Shown: positions 1 to 11,800 of the stretch, piece after piece
How the letters are laid out: each line of letters begins with the position of its first letter
How positions within the stretch are numbered: the first letter of the stretch is position 1
NCBI GenBank assembly: GCA_033026295.1
Contig: CM065179.1
Location: 23,863,275-23,927,274, forward strand
Direction: 5' to 3'
Origin: Channa striata
Taxonomy: Eukaryota; Chordata; Actinopteri; Anabantiformes; Channidae
Length of the DNA: 64,000 nucleotides
Translations under genes and position numbers: made by a program
Notes under the pieces: generated by a model
The model's input: only the letters and a program-made list of their open reading frames with translations
Database searches by the model: none
What the model was told of the DNA's origin: nothing

Positions 1-2674
1 TGTTTGTACAGACAGCTCCTGTGCAAACCTTTTATTCACCGTTTGCTAAATGAGATCCTGGGGTATGTGACAGCGACGTAACACAGTCCAAGTACGGTTA
101 GAAAAACAGAAGCATCCAGATGTTGCTCCTGCAATTTGTGCATCTCCCACACCTGCAGTACACCTGTCCCACAGCCACCTGAGCAGTAAAAGTGCCCAGA
201 CGTCCCGAGCTTTTCGAAAACTTCAACATGACTAAAAGCAAACTGTTGTTTCTGATGCCATGAGGCCATTAGAGAGGCTCTCACTTATACTTGTTATTAC
301 CTGCTTCACCCTTACATGGCTCTAAAAGGCCCAACAGACGATGGAAACAAGGTTAGAGGATTGGGACTAAGGAGTATAACAAATGTGCTCCGAACCAGAT
401 GTTTTTGGTAAAAATAAGTCATATTAAAAACATATATTTCCCAGCAGGGGGCAATGTTGGTCTATGAGAGGCCCGGCTCTGCCAGGCTGGGAGAGCAGCA
501 TACCTGTCACTGAGGTTGTCTTTGCCATGTGGGTCACATGAGTTCTGCTTTTTAAAGAGCTGAACAATGAACAGTGATGGGTAGAGGGGAAAGAATAACA
601 CAGAAATAAAAATTCATGCCAAGCAATCAGAATGAAAAATGGTTGTTCTGAAAAATCAGTGGAATGAAGGAGGATTTAATGGGAAGGGAAGGTCTGAGCC
701 AGGGAACTATTACAACTCAAAGATGCTTTGAAATAATTACATATTCACCACAAGAGGTGTTAATTGTGCACATTCACACAATTCTCGGCTGATGTATCAT
801 CACTGTCACCTTTGGACATACCCGTAATGGCGTGCTGTACAATCCCGATGACAAAAAGCTAACTTAGTATCAGACATGGAAACGTGGTGCTGTTTTTATG
901 GTCGCTGAATGGGTGTGGGCAACGTAATGAAATCAAAAAGAGCCCCATACCTGCCAAATTATTTAAAGACTGACCCGGATATTTGATAATATGTCATTCT
1001 ATCTCAGATAATGGAAGATTATTTGGAATACTTGCTTCATACGCCTGCAATTAATCACTATCCAAACCTTTGCACCATCCATTATTCAGTCTGCCTTTCA
1101 AGCCTTTATAATAGTTTTAAACTTTGGAGCAAGCAAGCGGACCTTGAGTTTACAATGTTTTGTGTTCTGCTGCTGCCAAGGTCAGGATTCAAGGGTAACC
1201 CTTAACTCTGAAGACAACACCCACGACAAGTCCTGAAGGTCCTGAGTTCAAAAGTACTTACAAAAGTACTCAGCAGTACATCTGCTGACGAAGCTTCAGA
1301 ACAAGCAGGAAAATGGACCTTCGGTTGAGATTGTCAACGTGTGTTGTGACTTTAAGCTGAGGATTGTCAGTGCACCACAATCAAACAAAGCAAACTGTTG
1401 TACATGGAGGAAAAGGCAACACCTGGACCTGATTCTTGCGACGAGGTGCGGAGTTCGTATGTGAAAGTGACTAATGTGACTAAGGACTGCTTTACAACGT
1501 CCAGTAAACAGTTTCAGACCTTTCTCAGAAACTAGGGGCTTTACATGATTGGACTCTGGGTTGTTTGTCTTTGATTTATGTCTGTGTTCTGGACAAGCCA
1601 GTATTAACAGTTTGGCTGCGTTCAAGCAAAGAGTGCTTGTATAGGAGCTCTGCAGCATTTACTCCGTGGATCAGGCAACAGCTATGTCTTTGAACAACGC
1701 TGTGCATTACTCAGCTGCACTGACCTCCAACTCTTCAAATATCAGCGTAGTGTTTCGTTTCATTATAACACAATCCAAACTGGGAAACAACCCCAAACAC
1801 AAGTGTACAAGGAGAGAAATGCGAAAACCCCACAACTACCAGTCACTTATCTGGCAACAATAGCAAACTGTATTCTCAGAGGTAAAAAAGGGTCTTACAA
1901 GGTACATTTCAGATCTATTGGTTTACCAGTTCACACAATTACACCAAAGCAGCACCACTGTCAGTGCAACACTAATATTACTAGCAGTAAATCCATAGAG
2001 AGACTCAAACTGTGTAGGAAACTTGCATATGCCTGCTGACATTTCACCAAGGTATGTGTGATGGTGCAGCTATGGAAATTACTCAATATCTGTATCCATT
2101 GTTGTTTTCCTGTGTCTGTCTTCAGTTTTCCATGCTGGTTCCTAGGTATGTATGTCCAGTCCACACACAGTATTTCTACTCTCTCTGTCTGTCTCTGAGG
2201 ACTAGCTCAGCTGGTTTGTGGGTTTGTGAAGAGGCTGGTGTTTTATGCAGAAAGTACAACTTGACAATATAGAAAAACCTTCACTGACACTAAACTACTG
2301 ATTTCCCTATATGAAAGTATCTCTCTGCTTCTGGGTGAAAGACGCCTCCAGATGACATCACTTGGAGGCACCTCCAGTTCAGATTCTGTCATCTCGCTGC
2401 TCATACTATGGAGTTTATAATCATGTTCAACCTGCTTTTCCAGTGCTCCTCCAGATGACATCTAAACTCCTAATAATGCAAAACTCTGATGATGTCATCT
2501 GGAGGAGTTTTTCACCTCAAAGCAGAGAGATATTTTAATACAGAGAAGTCAGATGGACATTTAAAGGCATTAATGCACATTAACACCCTTAACTAAAGCC
2601 ATAGAAACCAAGTTGAAAATTGAAAATGGATGAAGTCATCCTTTAATTGGTGGTTTTGATTAGTGAAGACTCAC
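1..2674 (-). other. Gene A intron 12 (partial)
   Basis: Intronic DNA running off the left edge. Apart from the TIR element at 2314-2537 it looks unique and AT-rich. I see no second transporter helix, no promoter and no RNA gene. Confidence 0.6.
2314..2537. mobile_element. Small TIR element (MITE), copy 1, about 224 bp
   Basis: The left arm (2314-2359, containing ctctctgctt and cctccagatgacatc) is the near-exact reverse complement of the right arm (2491-2537, containing gatgtcatctggagg and aagcagagaga). The arms are about 46 bp. The core has no coding capacity. A second, truncated copy lies in inverse orientation at 17340-17590. Confidence 0.75.
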
Positions 2675-2821
2675 TGCTCCAGTGAGATGTTGGAGTAGAG
2701 CAGAGGGCTGGACGAGGAATGAGGTCCAGGGGGGCTGCTGGAGACAGGCTGGGTTGTCCTCTCAACTGTCTGCCTCTCAGGTAACGATGTCTGGGGGACA
2801 ATTTCCAACACTGCCCAGCAC
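2675..2821 (-). CDS. Gene A exon 12 (TM7 end and Ser/Pro-rich loop); last exon seen
   Basis: Reads CWAVLEIVPQTSLPERQTVE, then a Thr/Pro/Ser-rich stretch and LLYSNISLE. Acceptor tttttcag, donor gtgagt at the left end, phase 2 to 2. NIS is a possible N-glycosylation site. The donor means the coding sequence continues to the left; no convincing next exon was found in 1-2674. Confidence 0.9.
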
Positions 2822-5800
2822 CTGAAAAACACACACAGCACACAGAGAAGTTACCACAGCACAGAACAACATGTCATTTATTACAGCACATCTCCGTCCA
2901 TATTGTACAGTTGACTTGTCAATACGCCAGCTCCATCTATTTTACTACAACAAATTCTTCTCCTTCCTATCACCAGCTCTTTCCAAAGCCAAAAGAAACA
3001 TTTAAAGAAACAGGCCACGACAAAAGCCACTAATAATGTTCGACTAATGCAAGACACCTCTGTTGCTTTCCTTTTAGGATATAGTTTTCTGATAAAACAG
3101 GTCTATCTGCTAAAGTGCAAAAGGTTTAAAGGTTTATAGTATTAATGGCTCCAGTGGACAACGCTACAAGCACTGCCAGAATTTCCAAAATATATGCATG
3201 TGCAATCATCTCATTTTTCACATCTTTTCTTTAGTGGAAGAGGCAGAATTGAAAATGCTTCTTTGCTCAGGATTTGGTAGAGACCAAAAAACAACAGTGA
3301 ATTTTGGACTCAGCATCAGCACGTGGACAGAAAAAAACTTCAGTTGGACATTTTTTACCATAGCTCAAGCAAAGCACAGAATCACTGATTATATTCAATC
3401 AAGAAAATTACTGATCTTTGACTATTTGAAAAAGCTTGTTTCTCATCCACCGGCTGGACTCCCCCTTTGTCATGCTTGACCCTGGCATCCAATTCCATCT
3501 AGCAGTGCTGTCTCTCTGCTGGGTTCTGCAGACACCCTTGAGGTTTATGGTGCACCATCCTGAATCTCCCACTATTGAATTCAAGAGCAAAGCCTATTGA
3601 GAAAATATATGTTGTGTGTGTAGCGGGTTGTTTTTATTCTCAATTTGAACTGTTCTAGCACCATGTCTTTTTTTCTCTGACTAAAAAGAAGTTTCTTGTT
3701 CATAAATTTAAAAAAGTCTGTTAGAATAATATTAAACTATATACTATAGGATATATCTAATACTACAATTCTATAGAATAATGTTTCTTGTTTTAGGCAA
3801 ATCTGGATGCATTTTATCTTGACAAAACGATTATGGAATTCTTCAAACTTCAAAAAAAAAAAAAAGTTGTAAAAGTTACTCTAACTACATACTGTAACTA
3901 GAGGACCCAAAAGGAGAAGCTGAGACGTGCCGAGAGTGCACAAGGTTTATTCACACATGAACTACTGACACATTTACTAATTACCACAATACTCCTAATA
4001 CTATAATAACTCAAAGGGAGGGACATGGACTATAACAAAAATCACTTTAGTGAGGAGAAGAGCACTTTAAACAAAAAGACTCTTAAAGAGAGACTAACAC
4101 TATGAACGGAGAATCACTCTTAACGTGGAGACTAACACACCTACTAGAACTATCAACCGATTCCCACAGTGTCAAAGACTGAGCAAGAATAGCCAGACGC
4201 ACCGGACTGAACCACGACTCAACAGAAGGCCTTAAATGACGACGATGAGAGAACCGGGACCCAGCCTACAGGGTTATGATCGATGTCAGCGTGCACGTGT
4301 GGCAAATTCTCTGGTACAAACCAAATGCAGAGCTGAAGGAACGTCTCATGCACAACAAACCACTAATACGAGAAAGAACTGAACATGTATATAGTCAATC
4401 GGTTCAAAAATGCCTCAGCCTGAGACCGAGGTAACCCACTAATCAGGGTTAATCTGCAAACACTGCGTTTTTCTCCAAAATCTGAGCTTAGAACAGTTTG
4501 TGTTGGCTGCCAACAGCATTTTAGTTCAAAATCAAGTTGTTCTTCTAAAGCGACAGCAGGAGGAATTGTTACTGCTTGTGCTAACCAAAATTATATTATA
4601 TATTAGATAGATAATATATAAGATAGATAAATATATATATATAATAATATATTCACTGATCAGCTAAACTGCAGGTTTTTTATATAGAAAAATAGTTTTT
4701 TTTATATATATATAAATTATTCTGAACTGATAAACGCTGATGTGTCATTACGGTGTAACCACATCTCAGCACAGAAAGTGTTAAAACAGTGACCTCTGAC
4801 CCCCAGTATTAATGTTGTGGCTGATTAGTGTTTTAGGGACTTTCCTTGCGTCAGCATTTGTTGATCAGCATATTCAAATTCTCAATCACCCTATAACGTG
4901 TGTTTTTGCAGGGGAAACATTTTGATGAATTACTTCAGTGTCAATAATATGACCTTGCAACTGAAAACTACACATGTTAAATGTGCACTACTAATTGGCA
5001 TCATCATTTTTCTGGGTGTCACATGTGCCACTAGTGTGAAAAATGTAATCAGGATTTAACCTGCATCAGCAAACACTGTAAAGACAGATTCATGAATCAG
5101 GTCTAATTGACATAAAAGAGGCTTTCTGTGCAAGACTGCAGCTGCCGTGTGAGTTTTTAACCCTATATTATCCTGATATTCAATATATTTCAACCTTGCT
5201 GCCATAAAATTCAGACATATGTCTTGAAAAAACCTGAAATAGGCACTGACAAGTGTTGTGCAACAAACAGAGAGTTTATGAGTCTTTTAAGACAAAGACT
5301 GGCCGTGAGATATGGTCAGAGTTCCCAACCAAGCCCCCTCTTAGCGTGGATTTCTCCTTGGATTTTGTCAAGGTATTTAGCTTTGGTGGATTCAGGCTGA
5401 TAATCCTTTGGGGTAGAGCTAGTCTTTGAAGAGTTTAGGAAAACAAAAACAGGAGGCAACAGGAATCACAAGTTTTTTGTTTGAAGCAAAGGCCATAAAG
5501 TTAGACTTCGAGAGAGAGGAAGCAAGTCACGGGTAAGTAAATTCTTTCCTCTCTGCGGCACTGGCTGCTGGTCGGAGTGCAGCTCTGAGAGATTTATCCA
5601 TTCATTTGTTGTGGTTATGCTCGAATGCACCCAACAACACACCATTTCTATTTTACTCTACTACTCTTTCACTCTGCTGGCTGGCTCAACAGAATTATGT
5701 CCCTGGCGATAATTATCAATCAAAATTATGGTCTGAAAAATGGAGGCAGAGGAAACTGCTCACCACGACATCAACCAGGACCCGGGGCCTTAAAAAAGTG

Positions 5801-8800
5801 GTGCGAACAAAAACAGAAGTAAGAGAAAGCGAAGGGAGCGTCTGTGCACTGAATTTCAGCCGGATAATTGTAACAAATCATGCAAGACTTCAAGAAGAAT
5901 GATTAATTCCAAACTTTGGAGCTCGTTTCTTCCATCGCAGTTATAAGCTTCCCTCAAAGGGAAAAGCTCGTAATCACTGGCAGTACGACAATATAAAAAA
6001 GTAAAACCGAAAATGTATGACAGGTAGAATTCATTTTTTTTTAAACTATGATAAACTGCTACTTTATGTTTACATTTGGGTTGTAACCAGATTCCAATTG
6101 CATCAAACTGAGGATCCTGGTGTCTGAGAAAACATGGGTTTGTTTTAGCGAGACCATTCAGTTTGTTGTGAGCCTGTTTCTGCTTGTCCACAGACACGCG
6201 TCTTTGCAATCTTCTCTTGCGGCTCGCACATACAGGAGCACTGCATGAAGAAACGAGCTCTATACAGGTTTAACAGCTACCCCACAAAGGTTTGTGATAC
6301 TTGTTTTGGCTGCCACATCACAGACTGCACGTTCACACGAGATACTGTCCGCTGAGTGAAAGTTTTTAATGTCACTTCCTGTGGTGTGGGAGCGATCGCT
6401 TACGCTGCTGAGAGAACTTGTCCAAGACAGTTTTCTGATAAACACAATTTGGTAAGCAGTGAGGGTTGCATGGAAAGGTTATCATGGCAGCAAACGGGAG
6501 AGCTGGACTTTGATTTGTATCATTTGTCATGTTCCACTCATATCCACACGCACACATAAGGAATCAAAAGCCTGCAGGAGCCTTAATGTCCAAAACCATT
6601 ACAGAGCAGAGTGGAGGGATACAGATATTCCACTAAGAGTTCGTGGGAAGAAAGAACCAATGATATACTGTTTGGCACTCCCAATATATTCAGCAGTTAG
6701 TAAGCATCCAAAATGTCCATGCTGCAATTCACTCTTGCTCTATGATCAAAGCAACTCATCATGATAATGCAATAATTATCTTTTCCACTAATTAGTTACA
6801 GGAACACAAAAGTAAACAAGTACGTTTTGTATTTCATATGGGCTCTGTAGTGCCATCCCCTGCCAAGCCCTTTATTCAAGAACTATACAGAATTATAGTT
6901 TGCCATTGTAATGTCATGGCACCACGAGACAGATATAGATGCATATTTGTGTAGGTTTTATTCTGCATTTCACTGATTGCATTCTACCACTGATCAGCCA
7001 CAACAATAAAGGCACCCACTGGTTCTAATAGTATATTGTGTTTTTTATTAATTTTGTAACAAATAAATGATTATGTTCATTATTGTTAACCAGCTGTCAG
7101 CAAAGAGAGTGTTAAAATCAGCTCTACCTTTACCACCAGTGACCTTTGACCCTTACCATAATTACCACAACTAACGTTTAAAATACATTCATCTCTAAGC
7201 TGAGTACTTTTACTTTGTACATTAAGTAAACTGTAAATATTCAGCATATTAGTTTTACACAAGTAAAAAAAATGGTACTTGTAGTGGAGAATCTTTGAGG
7301 CCATATTTGAACTGTTACTTAAATATTGAGTATCAACCAATCATTTAATTAACTAAACACTAAAACACAGTTTGGGTGTTTTCAGTGCATGCGGTGACCA
7401 ACAGGCTCTGCAGATGTGGGAAAAGCAAAGCCTGTTTACAGCACGTTCAAATAACTCTGAAATGTTATCATGAAAAGCTGCCATTATAGAGCAGCATTGC
7501 TTTGCCACGCAACACTGCTTTCAGAATCTAGTGTGTAGGTTGGACACAAAACAAAACAAGAAAAGCCCGAAGCTCATACAGTAAATCTCAGCGAAGTATC
7601 CCAGAGGAGAGAGACTTATTGTGTGGAGCTCCTGTAAGTTGTTTTGCCAGCAGCTGATCAGTAAAGTACACCAAAGGTCAGATGTGGCTCAGTGAAATTT
7701 GTCATGGGTGTGCAGCTCATGCCGCCGTGCAACAGAGCATTTTCTTGAATTTAAGGTCTGCTTGCCTCTTTCTTTTATATCTACCAGCTTTAGCATTTTG
7801 TGATATCCAAATTATTATAACAGCATGAAATTACAAATGTTTACAGCCTGAACATAGACAAGAACCAGATTTTAAGAAGTACGGTCCACATGAAAGCTAT
7901 CTGTGTCAGGGATGATGTCTACAGTATAATATATACAGAAATCAAACACCTGTTAAATGACACTGGGCTAAATAAAAGATCAAGTCCTCGTGTAATGCAA
8001 TGCAGGGTTTCCAGAATGATCACACAGTTTAATCCGCACTTCTATTAAACATCATCAGGATTTATTAGGACTGCTGTAAGACACAGTGTACATAGTGAAT
8101 TGACACTAAATTATTTAATTTTGTGCAATGATTTCAAATTCAAGAACATTTTCAGAGACATCAGAACCACTGTATCGTACACTTCCAATAATGCTACAAC
8201 ATTTCTCAGGACTGCTTCCAGAGCCTGGGAGCAAAAACAACCCTGATTCAAACGTGCAAAGCCTTTGCAGTGCACCTTCACATTTTGTCTCAGTCCGGAC
8301 TGAACCGGCTGCTGCCGTTGCTGTCTGATCCCCTGAAACCTGTGTTGAAGGGTCTTACAGGGTCTTGCCTCATCAGCCAATGATGATGGCCTTCATCTCA
8401 ACCATGTGGTCTCACATCTGCTTGATCTTACATCACACACAGCAAGACTGTTATTCCCTACAGAGTTACCCAATTAAGACCTCCTTATGATGGCTAAAGC
8501 ATGATTACTGTGGCTAAAACAAACCCCTTGCACCCACAGCTTGTGGAGAGGCTGAGGAGGTCAACGAAAAAGTCAGTGTTTTTCAAAGCTCTCCCCTGAG
8601 AGATAATACACCAGATGCTCTCCTGTGGGAGACCATGAATGATTTATTGTTTAAAATAATGTTCCTCTGTGTGGTATCTTGTTTTGCCTTACGTTGAGAA
8701 ATTTTTTTCATAAAACAAGCTTAAATAAGAGTATAACATAAAATGAGTAGGTTGTTGAAACCTGAAAAAGACAAAGTACAGTAGTAACTACTTATTGCCT

Positions 8801-11800
8801 GAGAAAAACTTAATACCCAAGTGAAAAACGAGCGGAAAGGAAAAATGTGCTCACCAGAGGATGTTGAGTATCGTGCAGGTTGTAAGACCTCCAAGAACCG
8901 CCCTCCGAAACCACAGGACCTGGACATAAAGAGTTACAGCATCATATCAAGCAAAACAACACAAAATCTACGTGGCTTTCATAGTCTCCATGACTCGTCT
9001 TATGCAGGTTTTACACCATTACCACTTATTCACTGTCAACAAAAGCACTACAAAATGCAAACAGTGCCTTATCAAATACTAAGACATTGACACTGAACAG
9101 ATAAAAGCATCTATGTACAGACATAATGTTTTACAAGTTATTATGCAAAACAAACACTCGAGTCCTACTACTGGGTAGTAACAGCAGTGAAAGGAAATAC
9201 CCATATCAATGTGCTTTTTGTAAAATTGCGATTGTTTTGGGGCAGATTGAGGCAGGTTACATTAGATTAGGGTGACAGCAAGTCAGACAGTTCAGCTGCA
9301 GTATCAGACCACACCACCTTTGAATATTTGTTGACAGGGATACCTTTAATTATACTGTATTCTTCCCAGATAATGTACATTACTCTGCCTTGTTAAAATA
9401 ATTTAAAATAATTACAGTCTTGTGTCTGGACATGTTTTGCTCTTCAGGTTCTGTGTTTCAGCAGGTTTCATTAAAAAAACAAAACAAAAAAAACAGAAGA
9501 TGTAAGTAAGAACAAAATTGTGTGGATGTTAAAATAGATGTTTGTCATTTCTTCCATTACAGCCAATAAAAAGCCTCCGTCCAAATCATCACTCCATGAA
9601 AAAAGTTGCAAGAGAGATTCAAAGAAACCAGAGCTGGTTCGTTCCAGTTCTCTTTCAAAAACATCCTGTCGACATGAGTGCTGACTTCTTCGCAGTCACT
9701 GTGTCACCTACAATGGAGAACACAGCATCTCGCCAACATGGCAATGTGAGGGTAAGTTTTGTAGCATTTTACAAATTTTATTTTCATAATTCGATTCAAT
9801 TCAATTAAACTCTTTGGTTTACATGAACAACAAATACTTGAACCAAAATGACACGGTTTTGGCTCGTGTAATTTAGTTGGCCGGGGAACAGACACAGTTT
9901 CTATAGGTATTTGGGGGCGTGACGGCGGTAAGGACACTGCAGAGAGGCGTGTATGACTGGATCTCTGTGTCCTAGGCCGTCTCTCCTAACCAGCCTGGGT
10001 TTTCCCAAAAACGTTTCCAATTGTCTGTGTAGCCCACATCGTTTGCTGGACACCAACTAGACAGCCAGCGGTCTTGATTGTGACGACATGCGGCTTTACA
10101 TGTCGTCACTGGTCAGATTTGGCAGGGGTCCAGAGAAAACTACGGACACTGTTTTGGCAAAGTTAGGGGTGGGGAAAATCACAGAGCTGCAGCAGAATGG
10201 ATTTATTTTGAGCTTCATGATGCCGCTAATTATTAGCTGCATATTGTAGTTTTTAATCCACGGTTCACATGTGAGCTGAAACCTTTTTTCACTCCATTAC
10301 ACAAAGAAACAGTACAACTAAAGACTAGAAGCTCACATCTTATGAATGGAAATAATTTGCAAGGTGAAACAAAGCCCCTTTAGAACTGCACTTCAAGTCT
10401 TTGCCTTAGTGTGTCAAAAAATGACCACAAGATATAGGCTGCAGAATTCTGTAGAGATCTCAGACTGACTGAGCTATGCTGGCTAAAAAACCGACCAAAG
10501 GCAAGAGAACTAACAACAAGCTGAAGGTGGATCTGCTGAAAGATAGGAAGACCGTCACCAAGGTAGATACAAAGCTGTGGTGTGCACGTCAAATGCTTCA
10601 GGCAGTCATTAACTTCTAGTATTAAATATTAAATGTAAAGTATTAAATGTGATTATGTCATTCAACTTCATGTGTACCTGTCCAATTACCTATGCTTTTA
10701 CATGAACTGATGCATTATTCAGAGACCTGAGCCAGGCCAACAGCAGCCAGGTGATGTGCAAAGGTAAGAGCTCAGACATAGCCAGTGGGAAGCAGCAGTG
10801 CTGACCAGCTACAGCATTAATCATGCAGTGTGTGCTACTTACATTCAATAGGAGGAACTGAATTTACGTTCACAATGAAATCTTCGAGCACAACCCCATT
10901 TCCATTAAAGCTGGGATGCTCTAAATAAGATGAAAATGCAATGATTTGCTAATAATCTGAAACATAGTTCTGGCAATATATCAAATGTTGAAGCTGAGAA
11001 ATTTCATAGTTTATTTGGGGGGAAAAGTTGGGACAAAGGCAACAAAAGACTAATGAGGCTAATTGGCAGCATGTCACTTTCATTACAGGGTGTAAAAAAG
11101 GCCTCACAAAGAAGCTGTGATTTTCAGATGTCAGTTAATCACTGTGACAAAATGCGTTTTCAACACGCTTTATAAAAAATGTAAGGACGGTGATTTCTGT
11201 GGCTCATAATATCACTGAAGTGTTCAAAGAATCTAGAGGAAACTCTAAACCCAAGGGACGAAGACAAAAATTAATATTCAATGTCAATGTTGAAAATCAG
11301 TGACTACAGTTTGTCGGCATCAAAAAATATAAGCGTGAAGAGTAAACCACATATAAACAAGAGCTAGAAATGTAGCTGCCAAAGGTGGAGGACAAAGGAC
11401 AAAGACTTTTTAGTCGAATTTCTCTCCAAATTTCAGATGCTAAAATTAAAGCAGTTTGTCTGCTCAGCTTCCAAATGCATAGAGTGTTGTTAGGAAAGAG
11501 GTGATGCAACACAGAAGAAAACACATCGCTATCCCAACGTTTATAAAATGTCCTGCTGGTAGCAAATGGGCATATTAAAAAATTCTCTAATCATAAAATC
11601 TACTATTTACAATCACAAATAGGTTAGTTCACATTTTACACAGCATCCTAACTTTTCTGGAAACGGGGTTTATGACACTGTACGAGACTGTGTCTTCTGC
11701 TTTAATGCTTCTGCCCAACCTGCTTAATCTCACCCAGGCCATAATGAAATGACACACAATCCCAGCAGCACCACAAACGAACACAAAGAGCCGTCCAGTC

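Larger units (their letters stand above)
2822..8854 (-). other. Gene A intron 11
   Basis: 6.0 kb of AT-rich intron. It holds a repeat-like stretch at 3895-4330, a TA/TAGA microsatellite at 4590-4652 and two copies of a small TIR element (4654-4830 and 6988-7176). There is an A-run near 3854. No coding exon was recognised. Confidence 0.7.

Noticed and set aside
504..559. Possible gene A exon 13 (acceptor tgttcag, donor gtatgc, open in the required phase)
   Set aside because: The encoded peptide is short and hydrophilic with no relation to a transporter helix, so evidence is too weak to extend the gene.
1296..1658. 120-codon minus-strand frame left of exon 12
   Set aside because: No hydrophobic segments, no acceptor in the right phase and no recognisable family.
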